64,000 nucleotides of DNA from Blepharisma japonicum (Eukaryota; Ciliophora; Heterotrichea; Heterotrichida; Blepharismidae), in assembly GCA_949751835.1 (NCBI GenBank), contig CATKHK010000043.1, positions 62,001 to 126,000 on the forward strand. Direction: 5' to 3'. Both the position numbers and the translations under genes were made by a program. The notes beneath the pieces are model-generated. The model was not told where the DNA came from, searched no databases, and was given only the letters and a program-made list of their open reading frames with translations. Below, one piece after another: positions 44,534 through 56,525 of the stretch (position 1 is its first letter; each line of letters starts with the position of its first letter).

Positions 44534-45988
44534 TCAATAAGACATCCCACATCTGCCGAATTTTACATAGTTGCCTGTTCCTTTTCCCCTTGAAAGAAGG
44601 CAGAATTTCTCTTTTTTTGCCTCGCTTATTTGTTGCTTCTGGTTAAAGAGATTTTGAAATGTATCTAGTGGCAAGTTCCAATTTTCAATATCTAACAAAA
44701 AAGGTGTAGCTCCGCTATAAAGGCCTTTCAACTTTGTACCAAAAAGCAACGACTCGAGATAGTTTCCTAACTCCCCATATGAATTTTCAGAATCTGATGG
44801 GCATTTTAAATCTCTGGGAGTCATTATAAAGTAAGAAATTTGATTCCCCCAAAATCTAGTAGCAAGATGCGCTATTTCGTGCAAAAGTATTATTAGTGTA
44901 GGACCAAATTCGAACTCATCATCGTAAACATCATCATCATCTATATTTTTTATTTTTTCTTTAATTTTTTCTACTTCATCTTTCTCTTCTTCTTCTTCTT
45001 CTTCTTTCTTTTCTTCTTCTTTCTTTTCTTCTTCTTTCTTTTCTTCTTCTTCTTCTTCTTCTTCTTCTTTCTTTTCTTCTTCTTTCTTTTCTTCTTCTTT
45101 TTCTACTTCTTCTTCATTTTGTACTTCTTTTTCTTCTTCTGCTCATTTTTGTTGCTTTTCCTTGTATTTACTTGAAATGAATATTTTGCGACCAAGTGCT
45201 GTGAGCCCATACAAGCCTTTTGGAAGGTTAGCATAATATGAATTATCTATAGCGTAATTAAAGAGCTCTTCAAGTTTAAATTCAAAAGCGCTTTCATCTT
45301 CTTCATTTATTATGTTTTTGAATATTTTCTTGCAAATACTCGTGTGAATGAGATTTTTTAAAAACTCTTCTAATTTTCGATTATCTTGAATAATCTTACA
45401 TATTTTATAGTCGTACTTTTCATCTCTGAACAGATCTAAGTTGAGTATAATGCTGCCTCCATGTGCCCTAATGTAAAAATAGAGCGCCAAAGTTCTTATA
45501 AGCGTTTTGATTTCAGGCTCGATATTTTGATCTGTCAAAAAATCAATACATTCAGGTGTTGAAAGTATTAGGAAATTAAGCATCATTCTATTTATAGCAA
45601 AGCGATTAAAAGCAGCGCCATCAGCGATATCACTATCAGAAAATAAGACTGTTGGATTTAAAGAAGGCCATTGAATTGCGACTGCAGAATAGAGGAGCAC
45701 ATTAACTACATTTTGTTCTTGAAGCAAGTCTAAATTCATTATATCCCTATTATTTGGTATAAAAAAGGCTGGATATAAAGCCTTTATTGAGTCTACTTCA
45801 GATTGTAGACGCAAATGCTCAACACCCCATGCTGAAATACTTATAGTATGCTGTTTTTTATTTGCAGTGCTTTTTGTTCTTTCTCCTGGTAACTTTTGAG
45901 CCTGAACAGTGGATCTTTCAATGAGATCCATCACTATTGTATTGTATCTGCGAAGAAGCTTTAATGCTTTAGTGTTTGAAATCATCAT
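44534..45988 (-). CDS. HExxH metallopeptidase-like protein (copy A)
   Basis: The protein is 484 aa; the frame is open throughout, with a TGA Trp at 45143. Residues 1-285 are a helical unknown domain (NVVNVLLYSAVAIQWPSLNP, FLILSTPECIDFLTDQNI). Then comes a Lys/Glu tract of about 65 residues from a GAA/AAG microsatellite (44985-45120). Residues about 360-484 hold LIILLHEIAHLATRFWGNQ, a zinc-binding HExxH, followed at 36-41 residues by acidic candidates for a third ligand (GELGNYLES), as in gluzincins, and a conserved end GRGKGTGNYVKFGRCGMSY-like. No signal peptide is seen. Family not recognised; protease activity is inferred. Confidence 0.75.
44985..45120 (-). repeat. Trinucleotide (CTT/TTC)n coding microsatellite
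   Basis: Seen as repeated cttctt/ttcttc on the + strand, encoding Glu/Lys runs in copy A. The homologous stretch in copy B (47420-47520) is shorter and more mixed, which accounts for much of the length difference between the two proteins. Confidence 0.85.
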
Positions 45989-46545
45989 TTTTATTTTTAT
46001 AAATTTACTATAATGGGGCTTTAAGTCATTTGATAAGCTAATTTAAAATTATTATTTTATCATCAGAGTATTGGCATTCTGAATGGAGACATGCAATTCG
46101 TAAAGAGACTTTAAAAAAGTATAAAGTAAACTTTATGATTTCTATAAGTGCTAATAAGATATATTTATTATTGCTAATTAATAAAAATTGCTCATATAAA
46201 ATTCATCAAAAACTATTCACTAAATTTATAGGATATTTACAATTGAAAGTTATTTGGATCTACTTCAGCAATTTCAAAATAATAAATTCCATCAATTAAT
46301 AAGATTTAAGTCTATTTCAATTTGATTAGCTTAATGATGAGCTAAAAAGAAAAGGATTTCCTTAAAAGTAATTTGAGTGCAAGAAGAGCCAGAAAATTAG
46401 GTACGTTGAACCTCAGCTTAGAAAGATGTCGATAAAGCTAATTTTTATATAAAATAATTTTATTTTTTGCGAAATGAAATTTAAATATTTAGAATTATGA
46501 TCGGACTATATAAATATTTTGATGAAGAAAAAAATGTCAAGTAAA
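45989..46545. repeat. 5'-flank repeat, copy A
   Basis: Corresponds to 48358-48927 upstream of copy B; over 500 nt with a few substitutions and indels. It contains the promoter of copy A and a member of the ~160-nt short repeat (46268-46425). No gene recognised. Confidence 0.85.
46268..46425. repeat. Short ~160-170-nt repeat, one of four
   Basis: A family of four: 44113-44283, 46268-46425, 46582-46752 and 48637-48795, all in the same orientation. Shared marks are atttcaaaataataaa at the left, cttaatgatgagctaaaaag in the middle and cagcttagaa at the right. Copies 5' of the genes and copies 3' of the genes form two subtypes, so this repeat is older than the gene duplication. Confidence 0.7.
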
Positions 46546-46581
46546 TTAAGCTAAGTTTACGGTGGGTATTTATAGTCCCTA

Positions 46582-47004
46582 GCGATTTCAAAATAATAAA
46601 ATTTTATACTTTTAATTGAAGAATTAAGCCCGTTTCCATTTGATAATCTTAATGATGAGCTAAAAAGAGGAAGTTTTTCAAACAACAATTTGGGTGTAGA
46701 AGAGCAAGAAAACATAGGAATATTTAGATATATTGTGTCTCAGCTTAGAAGGTTGCTAATGTGCAATTGAGATGGTTTCAAGGCCAGGGATGAGCTGTAG
46801 TAGTGATAAAATAGTTTCGACTCTAACTTCATTAAGAAGCTATTTACTCTGCAGCTAAAGATTATCTATTATAGCTATTCAACTCAAAGTATTTATATAA
46901 ATTTCATCTTATAAAATATCTAGTAAACTTATTGTATTTCGATGCTTTCTAATTAACCAGAATTCTCTATTATTACAGCATTTTAAGCATTATTAACGTG
47001 AATT
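46582..47004. repeat. 3'-flank repeat, copy B
   Basis: Partner of 44113-44533. Begins with the short repeat (46582-46752) and runs to the stop codon of metallopeptidase-like copy B. Confidence 0.8.
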
Positions 47005-48357
47005 TCAATAAGACATCCCACATCTGCCGAATTTTACATAGTTGCCTGTTCCTTTTCCCCTTGGAAGAATGCAGAATCTCTCTCTTCTTGCTTTGCCTAT
47101 TTGTTGCATCTGTTTAAAGCGATCTTGAAATGTATCTCGTGGCAAGTTCCAATTTTCAATATCTAACAAAAAACGTGTAGCTCCACTATAAAGGCCTTTC
47201 AACTTTGTACCAAAAAGCAACGACTCGAGATAGTTTCCTAACTCCCCAGAATCTGATGGGCATTTTAATTCTCTGGGTGTCATTATAAAGTAAGAAATTT
47301 GGTTCCCCCAAAATCTAGTAGAAAGGTGTGCTATTTCGTGCAAAAGTATTATTAGTGTAGGACCAAATTCGAACTCATCATGATTATTTATATTTTTTCG
47401 TTTTTCTCTAATTTTTTCTTTTACATCTTTCTCTTTTTTTTCTTTCTTCTCTTCTTCTTTTTTTACTTCTTCATTTTTTACTTCTTCTTCTTTTTTTTTG
47501 TCTTCTATGTTAACTCTTACTTGTTCTTTTTTCTTGTATTTACTTGAAATGAATATTTTGCGGCCAAGTGCTGTGAGCCCATACAAGCCTTTTGGAAGGT
47601 TAGCATAATATGAATTATCTATCACGTAATTAAAGAGCTCTTCAAGTTTGGATTCAAAAGGACGCTCATCTTCAATTATTATTTTTTTGAATATTTCCTT
47701 GCAAATATCCGTGCGAATAAGATTTCTTAAAAACTCTTCTAATTTTCTATTATCTTGAATAATCTTACATATTTTATAGTCATACTTTTCATCTGTGAAC
47801 AGATCTAAGTTGAGTATAATGCCGCCACCACGTGCCCTAATATAGAAATAAAGCGCCAAAGTTCTTCTAAGCATTTTGATTTCAGGATTGATATTTTGAT
47901 CTGTCAAAAAATCAATACATTCGGGGGTTGAAAGTATTAGAAGGTTAAGCATCATTCTATCTATCGCAAACTGATCAAAAACAGTACCATCAGCGATATC
48001 ACTATCAGAAAATAAGACTGTTGGATTTAAAGAAGGCCATTGAATTGCGACTGCAGAATAGAGGAGCACATTAACTACATTTTGTTCTTGACGCAAGTCT
48101 AAATTCATTATATCCTCATTATTTGGTATAAAAAAGGCTGGATATAAAGCCTTTATTGAGTCTACTTCAGATTGTAGACGCAAATGCTCAACACCCCATG
48201 CTGAAATACTTATAGCATGCTCTTGTTCATTTGCAGCGCTTTCTTTTCTTTCTCATGATAACATTGGAGCCTGAACAGTGGATCTTTCAATGAGATCCAT
48301 CACTATTGTATTGTATCTGCAAAGAAGCTCAAATTCTTCAGTGTTTGAAATCATCAT
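47005..48357 (-). CDS. HExxH metallopeptidase-like protein (copy B)
   Basis: The protein is 450 aa and closely similar to copy A through its whole length. The true start is MMISNTEEF at 48357; a TGA Trp (MLSWERKES) lies near the N-terminus. It keeps LIILLHEIAHLSTRFWGNQ, the GELGNYLESLLFG segment and the same C-terminal RGKGTGNYVKFGRCGMSY. The charged linker is shorter than in copy A. Both copies being open suggests that both are under selection or that the duplication is very recent. Substitutions are spread through the N-terminal domain (for example RAHGGSI versus RARGGGI). Confidence 0.75.
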
Positions 48358-49065
48358 TTTATTTTTATAAATTTACTATAATGGGGCTTTAAGTCATTTG
48401 ATAAGCTAATTTAAAATCATTATTTTATCATCAGAGTATCGGCATTCTGAATGGAGACATGCAATTCGTAAAGAGACTTTTAAAAAGTATAAAGTAAAAC
48501 TTTATGATTTCTATAAGTGCTAATCAGATATATTTATTATTGCTAATTAATAAAAATTGCTTATATAAAATTCTTAAAAAACTATTAACTAAATTTATAG
48601 GATATTTACAATTGAAAATTATTTGGATCTACTTCAACAATTTCAAACTAATAAATTCCATCAATTAAATAAGATTTAAGTCTACTTTCATTTGATTAGC
48701 TTAATGATGAGCTAAAAAGAAAAGGATTTCCTTAAAAGTAATTTGAGTGCAAGAAGAGCCAGAAAATTAGGCACATTGAACCTTAGCTTAGAAAGATGTT
48801 GATAAAGTTATTTTTTTATAAAATAAATCCTATAAAAACAATTTTAATTTTTGCGAAATGAAATTTAAAAATTTAGAATTGTGAACTATAAAAATATTTG
48901 GATGAAAAAATACAATGTTAAGTAAAATATTATTAAGTTATAGATAAACATAAAAAAAGCATTAAAACAAAATAAAAATTTTATTTTTAAAAACTTTAAT
49001 AAGATATTCTAAATACAAAATAGTATATATTATTCAAGTATTTTAAAATTAATGATGTTTTATGA
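48358..49065. repeat. 5'-flank repeat, copy B, and 3' flank of the PPC-domain gene
   Basis: 48358-48927 repeats 45989-46545; the remaining ~140 nt are an AT-rich 3' flank of the gene at 49066. No gene was seen. Confidence 0.8.
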
Positions 49066-51057
49066 TTAGAGATCTATTTCTTCTTCATTTAAGTTGTCGT
49101 AGTCTGGGTCATTTCGTGAAATCTTCTGAGAATAAACTCTAGGGCTCGCAACGTTTCTGACATCTTGGATTTCGTATTCAAGCCGCTTCTTGGTCTTTTT
49201 TAATAGGAAATAAGTAATTAGCCCAAATGTGGCTGTTAGTGCTAGGAGAGCTAGAAGTACCCAAAACCATAACTGTTTGAAGATATTAGCCTTGCTTCTA
49301 CTTTTTGCTAAAATTTGATCGTTATTGGATACTGATAGAATATATGAACAATTTGAAGCTGAAGCGACGACTGATAACAAAAAATTGCAATTTGTGCAAA
49401 AATTTTGGTCATTTGATTTTATTACAATTTCTTGACCATTTGTACCATTTATAGATGACCAAATGTGACTTGATTCTGTTGGGAAATCTTCATTGTTATT
49501 TATATCATTGCTAACATAAAAAATCGTATTTCCATGAAAAGGTGATAGCTGGATAGTAAAATCTTTATCAAGATAATTATAAAATGCATAATAATTATCG
49601 CTATTTCCATCCAATCTCCCATAAATTGGAATATTCGCTGATATTTTTGATACCAATTTTTTTTGCTGAGCTACCATAATAGTAAATTTAGTTGCTTGAT
49701 TTCCATATACTCCAATTATGTACACCCCTTTAAGGGAAACTCCATTTTTCCTTACAATTATCAAAGAATTGTCTTCAAAATACTCAGATTTTCAATCATA
49801 CTGATTATTTTCTGGCATTTTATCCTCTCCTTTTATAGCAAACATTTCAAGATTTTTTCCATTTTCTGTTGTTAGAGTTATCACTATATTTGCATCTTTA
49901 TCATTGCAATAAAATTTATAATATGTATACATATTATGCTTTACAACTCCATGCTTAGGCTCACCTTCTAATAGCCAATAAATATTATCTTGGTTTGCTT
50001 CAATCATATATCTGCAATTCCCAGTAAAGCAATGCACTAAAGCTACCACTATACAGTCATCTGATGAACAGTAAGCCTTCAGGTCTTTTGACTTAATTTT
50101 TATTTCATCATTTTGTGAAGTAGAATCCGACAACATAAGGTATACAATTGGAGTTGGAAGTGTCCAGTAATGATAGGAATATCCATGAACTGAAGGATCT
50201 ATTATACTTATATATAGATTTGGGTCACCATCTGAGGCTTGAAGAGAAATAGTAGCTTGGATTGACGAATTTGTAATAGCATAATAATAGTCATACTCCC
50301 AGTTCTTAGCTTGGTGCATCTCAGGGACATTTAAATGCAGTAAAGAAGGTGACAAGACATTAGAATGCACTTTAAGTGTATAAGTTGACGATAAATATCC
50401 ATAAATTCCAATATATAAAATGCAGGGCTGGCTATTGCAATGTTGCTTTATATCATGCTCCCAATATAAACGAATTGAGTCACTTCCATAGTCGGACTTA
50501 AAAAAATCATATTTAACGGTGGATGGCTGGGTATAGTTAGGATTTAAAGATATATAAATGTCTGGATCTCCGCTTAAGGCTGTAGCTGTTATTGTGATAT
50601 CTTCATGATCATGCTCAATCATATAAGAATAATATTTGAATTTATGTAAAGCTACTTGACCAGCATAAAACATGTCAGTTATTAAGCGAATATCTTCTCC
50701 ATGTGATACATATATAGAGTAATTGCATATTGATGGACAGATTACAGTTAGGAAATAATCATGGTTAGGTATAACTTGATTTTTTTCAATTTTTATTGAT
50801 TTTTCTGACTTTGCAAAAGTGCTTAAATCATAGTTGGTATTGTTTGGAATTTTTGATGCCGATAAAACAAGGTCAGAACTATTTGTACCAGTCAATGGAG
50901 TTAATGTAAAAGTAAGATCTGAGATATGGCTTTGATGTGTATGAAATATATACTGATAAGTCCCGCCTTCATTGTTAGTTATGTGTCCTTCAATTATTTC
51001 TCCATCCTGCATCGGGATTTGTGCAAAGACAAGAGAAAGAATAAAAAAAATAATCAT
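49066..51057 (-). CDS. Type I membrane protein with PPC-like ectodomains
   Basis: The protein is 663 aa, joined by a TGA Trp at 49792 (NQYDWKSEYF). Signal peptide MIIFFILSLVFAQ; a large ectodomain with Cys pairs and several N-glycosylation sites; one transmembrane helix LWFWVLLALLALTATFGLITYF at about 585-610; and a tail of about 50 residues rich in Asp/Glu with Tyr. Repeats with SGDPDIYISLNP (about 163) and SDGDPNLYISI (about 275) are typical of pre-peptidase C-terminal (PPC)-like beta domains, common in ciliate surface proteins. It is probably displayed on the cell surface or in secretory vesicles. Its 3' end was copied to 43527-43844. Confidence 0.82.
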
Positions 51058-51555
51058 TTTAAAATTAATTAAGGTGTTTTAAAAGAAACAAATTTTGGAT
51101 AATATAAATTCGTGGTAAAAATGGATTGAGTTAAAGATAAATTATGGTCAGAATTGACATTTTTGTTTTGGGAAATAAATATTGCTTGGATAAGACAACA
51201 GTTTGTATAATCAATAAGATAATAAAATAATATGCAGCTGCATAATTTATATTTTATTCGATAATTCTGATTATTTTAGATTTTATATTTCACTGATAAC
51301 TATTAATAATAATTTTTGTTATTATAAAATAGCCATAAATTAATTATTAATGTGATCTTTTATAGATCCTATCATCGATTTGCTCTAATTTTATTTTTAA
51401 GCCTCATTCAAAGAAAACTATTTTCAAAAGAATTTTATTTATATAGCTCTCAACCAAAAATATTATAATTTACGATTGCTTAAATTAATAAATATTTGCT
51501 CAAAGCAATTTCATAAATTAAAATATTCATAGCTGCTCAATTCTAATATTCTAAG
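51058..51555. other. Intergenic, divergent promoter region
   Basis: This 498-nt AT-rich gap separates two divergent starts. No gene seen. Confidence 0.5.
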
Positions 51556-54537
51556 ATGGTGATCAAATCAAAAATATATGAAATCCTCAAGCAGTACTTA
51601 GGAGATTATCTCTATGGATTTCAAAGAGACCAACTAGACGTCGCGCTCCTTTCAGGTCGCATTGATCTTGTCAATGTGAATTTCCGACCATCAAAAGTAA
51701 ATGACTTACTCCTCTCTCACGGCCTCCCATTTCATTTAAAAGCTGGATTAATAGGGAAGCTTCGTGTGAAGTTTCATTACACCTCAATATTTTCCAACCC
51801 AATTGTGATTGAAATCGATGATCTACTCCTAATCTTCGGACCTATTTTAAGTGAGCCTTCAGAGCCCGCTCATGATAGACTTGACACTTTTGTTTCTGAT
51901 GAAGAACTCTCACAAGATGATTTATTTGAGTCTAATCATACAGACTCCTCTGATTGTGATAATTTAGGATCTGAAGAAGAAGTCCCTGCAATGCCTCAAG
52001 GCACTGATGTAAGGATGCTAAAGCCTGCTCAGCCAGTTTATTTTGAAAATGAGGAAGATTCTGAAGTATTCAAGAAGCCAAAAGTGGCTAAGAAAATTGC
52101 ATTGCCAGAAGAAGCAAAAAAGATACCAGATGCAGCTTTTTTCCAAAAACCGCAAGAGAAAAAAGCACCAGAAGCAGCTTATTTTCCAAAACCGCAAGAG
52201 AAAAAAACCCCAGAAGCAGCTTATTTTCCAAAACCGCAAGAAAAAAAAGGACCTATCCAAGCAAAGCAAGGAGCTCAAGAACAAAGACCAGGAAAACCAA
52301 ACCATCAACAAAACATATCCAAAACCCAACCAAGCCAAGGAAAAGAGGCTCTTCCACCTCCTCCTTTGCAACCAGAGCATAGAGAAGAAGGTTTAATTGA
52401 GCGATATTTTTCAAAAGTCTTAATGAACCTTACCTTAATTGTTCATCGAGTCCATATCCGATACGAAGACGAAACTTATCCTTACAATCATCCCTTTGCC
52501 TTTGGAATTTCCTTAGATAACATGGAAGTAAAAACAGCGAGCCAAGAATGAATTTTTGATGACAAGCAAGAAATAAAGAAAAAAAGTGCGAGAAAAAACG
52601 CCACAATTAAAGAATGCAAGCTGGAAAGATTTGCAATTTATATGAATTCAATGGCTGGAATGCTAATTCCCACTTCTTTATGGGAGGCGACTTTGCATTC
52701 TCAAATAGGGATTTTTGAAGCACTGCCAGCTTATGAAGTTAGGGATTTGATATTACAAGAAGGCGAAATTTTAAGCAACCACCCAACTGCAGCTTTACTT
52801 TCTCCAGTAAATGGCAGCATATGCATCACAATTGCTCAAGAAGCCCCAAAATTGAAGATTTCAGGTATTTTTGAAAAAATCACTATGAGATTTTCTTCAG
52901 CAATGGCTGAATCAATTAGGAATTTTTTTGAGTATTTCACCAATGTGCAATTGTGGTGGAGTATAAAGAGATACAGACCAAGCGAAAGAATTATAACAGC
53001 TCCGAGGACGGATTTTGAGCAGAGGCAATTAACTATAAAGCGAAGTACCATTATCAAAAAATGGTTCCAATACGCATTTAGATTTATCAGAGCTAAAAGA
53101 AAATTAATTAAATATATAAGAGCCAGAAGAAAAGAGGAAGAAAAAGAAAGAGAACGCGATGAGCTAATAAGACAAAAAACCATGCCTCGAAGAACAGAAG
53201 CAAAAACTCCTACACCGCCTCCTCTTCGTGCGCAAGAATCAGCTCCTACTAGCAACAATAACACCCAAAAAGTAAGTTTTCTTTCAAATATCCCTAGTAC
53301 TCCACAAAGAGAAAATAAAGTCCTATCTTTCCTTGGCATTGGGAAACCAAGACAAGTCCCAGGTGTCGCAAATACTGATTTAAGCTCTCTAGTCAAAGAA
53401 TATAACATAAAACTTCTTAATACAAGCGCAACCAGTAGTACTACACAAAATACGCCAAAAAAGAAAATTGCAGAGCCTCAAGGCAAAAAGCAATCCCCAA
53501 AAGAAAATATAGTGGAGCCTAAAGGGCCACAAATGAAAGAAAACATTGGTGAAAAATATTTTCCATCTGCTTTTGAAAATTCAGAAATTGATATAAAGAG
53601 CTCTGGAGGAGTTTTTGTGATGCTTGACGATGAAACTATGATTGAATGGGAAACTGGGGTGGAGGAGATATTTTTAAGTTTCAGAATTATGGTAAATACG
53701 ATGACTGGGGCAATTTTAGCAACAAAGATACACTCAGGGCTTCGTGATGAAAATGGAGAATACAGTTTTTTAGATTTAGGCAAGGTAGGAGAGTCTAAGA
53801 CTGAAATGGTGAGAGATGGGCTTTTTAAAACTCTAAAGCGACAAGTAATTGAAACTCCTAAAGAAAAAGCTCTTGATTTTTCATTTGTGTACCGTCCTGG
53901 AGAGGTAAAATATTATGGAGAATCACACCCTCACTTCAATAAATATGAAATCAAAGGAAAAATAGCCCCAGCAAAGCTTGAATATAAGCACATGTTTTTA
54001 ACTCATATTTTAGCTCTATATGAGTCATTTCAACTTGACAAAGCTCATAGAGCTAACCTTGACATGAATTATATTAAAAAATTAGAGCTCAAAAGAAAAT
54101 CCACTCTAGGTTTCAGAGAAAAATTCATTAAAAAGCAAAAAGAAGTCGCTCATTCAGCTGCGCTAAAAAAATTTGTACTTACAAGGAAGCTTGTAAAAAG
54201 TTTGGTGAAGTTCCAGTCAGAATTAAAAAAAAATTTAAAGAAGATTGATGCAAAAATTTTGCCTATTTCTTTTGATTGGAATGTAGAACTTGGCGGGCTT
54301 AATTTAGCCTTTTATGATGGCAGAGCACTTCCTTGTTCAGAATTTTTCTTAAATAAAGGAACAATAGAAATAGTAAAAACTGAAGACCAAATTAAAGCTT
54401 GTGCATGGGGAATTGGAGCAGTTGCAAGAGATTCCTTAGAAAATCTACATGACTATTATGAAGGGATCTCCAGCATTGTTGGCGATAAACTGAAAGAGCT
54501 TAAAGCCACCATTGAATCTTTAAAGATTTATGAATAA
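51556..54537 (+). CDS. Short VPS13-like protein with chorein N-terminal domain
   Basis: The protein is 993 aa, read through a TGA Trp at 52549 (SQEWIFDDKQE). The start MVIKSKIYEILKQYLGDYLYGF and the block LDVALLSGRIDLVNVNFRP are the chorein N-terminal domain of VPS13/ATG2-type bridge lipid-transfer proteins. A low-complexity insert (about 120-275) has repeats of PEAAYFPKPQEKK. LIVHRVHIRYEDETYPYNHPFAFGI resumes the VPS13 pattern. VPS13 proteins usually exceed 3000 aa, so this one has only the lipid-scooping end. It probably acts at membrane contacts; the truncated length is unusual. Confidence 0.85.
52120..52245 (+). repeat. 39-nt tandem coding repeat, three units
   Basis: Three tandem units encode PDAAFFQKPQEKK, PEAAYFPKPQEKK and PEAAYFPKPQEKK inside the disordered insert of the VPS13-like gene. 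The last two are nearly identical in DNA, which suggests recent expansion. Confidence 0.9.
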
Positions 54538-54587
54538 AAAATTGATAAATAAATTAGCAAAATCATTGTAGATTCAAATCTGAGTCT

Positions 54588-55004
54588 TTAGTTATTAGAA
54601 GGTTTTGGTTCTTTATAAACTTCTTCTACAGCACGCTCAAGTGCTCTTCTAGTAACTGGATAAAAAGTAAGACGCTCTTCTAATGTCAATCTCCTTGAAT
54701 TTCCTACAGGAACATCTTCTCCATGACGAATAAGCAAATATGTGCAGGGGACTGCAGTTAAAATGAGGGAGGAAAGTCATCTTTGAGCTTTTATGCCGTT
54801 TTTTGTGCAGTAAAAATAGCTTCATAAACCAAATCCATAGCACAGAGCCATTTTAAAGTTAAACCAAAATCCTGTTGTGCTATCTTTGCCGAAAAATTCA
54901 TTTCCAGTGTAATATTTAACTTGTCCCATGCCTCTGAGACCATCGACAGGCTGTCCTTCTTCACGCACAGAAGGACGAGTATATAATTTCCAGATTCCTG
55001 ACAT
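54588..55004 (-). CDS. Hypothetical small membrane protein, 138 aa
   Basis: Obvious only with UGA as Trp (TGA at GLWSYFY and QRWLSSL). Sequence begins MSGIWKLYTRPSVREEG and has one or two hydrophobic helices (FKMALCYGFGLWSYFY, SSLILTAVPCTYLLI), followed by a charged C-terminal part (RRLTLEERLTFYPVTRRALERAV). No family is recognised; size and helix pattern recall accessory subunits of mitochondrial respiratory or ATP-synthase complexes, but that is conjecture. It converges with the VPS13-like gene, 50 nt apart. Confidence 0.7.
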
Positions 55005-55279
55005 TTATAATAGTTTTCTAAAATTATGATAAGGCTGTTCATCATGCTATAAGCCTAAAAATTGAAAATTCCTTATAAATTATGATATATTTCTATTTTA
55101 AAATAAAAAGTACAGCAAAACTTATATTATAATATAAATGCAAATTAGTCTTAAATAAGTATAATTTATGGCATCTGTATATCGCCGATTAATAAATAAT
55201 TTCAAACAATTTTTTGATATGAATTTTTTACTCTCAACAATCCACAAATTCTCCATAAGAAACTAGTCAAATAAATAAA

Positions 55280-56473
55280 ATGAACAACTTTCCTATAGAG
55301 ATCATTGGTGAAATCATGCAGTTTCTTGATATCAACACTCTTTTCACATCTTTTTCAATTCTCGATCATTCTTTCTATGACGCATGCATAAATGAGTTCA
55401 ATCTTTCAAGATACCTATCAAACATAACAAAAATTAGTCAAGTTTTCCGATTGCCTAAGTCTCAGATTTTGGCTTTACTTCAGCAAATATCAAACCCAAG
55501 CAATCGAGTCAAGCTAAATTTCACAGGTTTCGCTACAAGTGGAGGCGTTGATGAGGATATCCCAATATATTGGGTTGATCAGCTTTTCACAGAAGAAGGG
55601 AAACCTTATTGCTCAAGGGAAAACAAATTAAACATGAATTGTGCGGGAGTGCTATCTGAGACTCAAAATGACGCTATAAAGCCAGCTACAAGGCAAGAAA
55701 TTGCTTCATTTATTAGAAATCATGAGAGGCTTAAAGCTGCTTTTCCTGAGCAACTTGGAAAAGATAATGAAGACGTAAATAGCTTTGAGATTAACTTATT
55801 CAAAGACGTATGAGAAAGGGCTCAATTCATTATATTTGAAGGCACCGAAATTTCAGAAGATGAAAAAAGAGTAAAATGGAATAAATATAAAGAAATTTAT
55901 TATGAAGTCAGACAATCCGAAGTAAATCTAATGAAATATAGAAGAAGACCTGATGATCCTTTTGTATTAGTTAAGCCTTTAAACTTCAAAGAAACATCTA
56001 AGAAATTATATGCCTGTGCACAGTCTTTTGAATTTAGCAGAGAAGGAAGGATGACATGCCCTGTACAGACCTTTATGATCTTTATAAGCGAGGAATATAT
56101 TGACATTGAAAGTGAGGATTTAGCTTTATATGACAATCTGATAATTTCTGAAGATATTGACGCTTTGATTGAAAATGATAGAAGAGTACCAAAAGCTTAT
56201 CCTTTAGTAGAAGAAACGGGGTATCAGTATAGACTGTTCAATCAGACTAAAAATATGCTAAAACCTATAGTTTGGGGGAAATTTAATATAAAAGAAGGAG
56301 ACAAAATGATTGTCAACCTGAAAGATGTATTTTCTGGAGTTTATCTTTATGTTAAGCTCATAAACCCTGAAAACCGAATGGCAGAGTACAATGATCTTCA
56401 CGATTTTACAAATATCGACGCAAGATATGTAAGATTATATGGCCAGCAGCTTACTTTTGATATTGAAAATTAA
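55280..56473 (+). CDS. F-box protein
   Basis: The protein is 397 aa with a TGA Trp at 55811 (FKDVWERAQF). The N-terminus FPIEIIGEIMQFLDINTLF and ILDHSFYDACINEF is an F-box, which would bind SKP1 in an SCF ubiquitin ligase. The rest shows alternating beta and helix stretches (KLNFTGFATSG, GKFNIKEGDKMIVNLKDVFSGVYLYVKLINPE), with a C-terminal beta-rich part that may recognise substrates. That domain could not be assigned. The F-box is short and single, so the call rests mainly on residues 1-40. Confidence 0.7.
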
Positions 56474-56525
56474 GAAATAACACGAATTATTTTATTTCAA
56501 TAATATTATGATAATTTCAGTTAGT

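Noticed and set aside
43523-49065. A mobile element as the cause of the 43-49 kb repeats
   Set aside because: No transposase, reverse transcriptase, terminal inverted repeats or target-site duplication was seen; segmental duplication explains the pattern.
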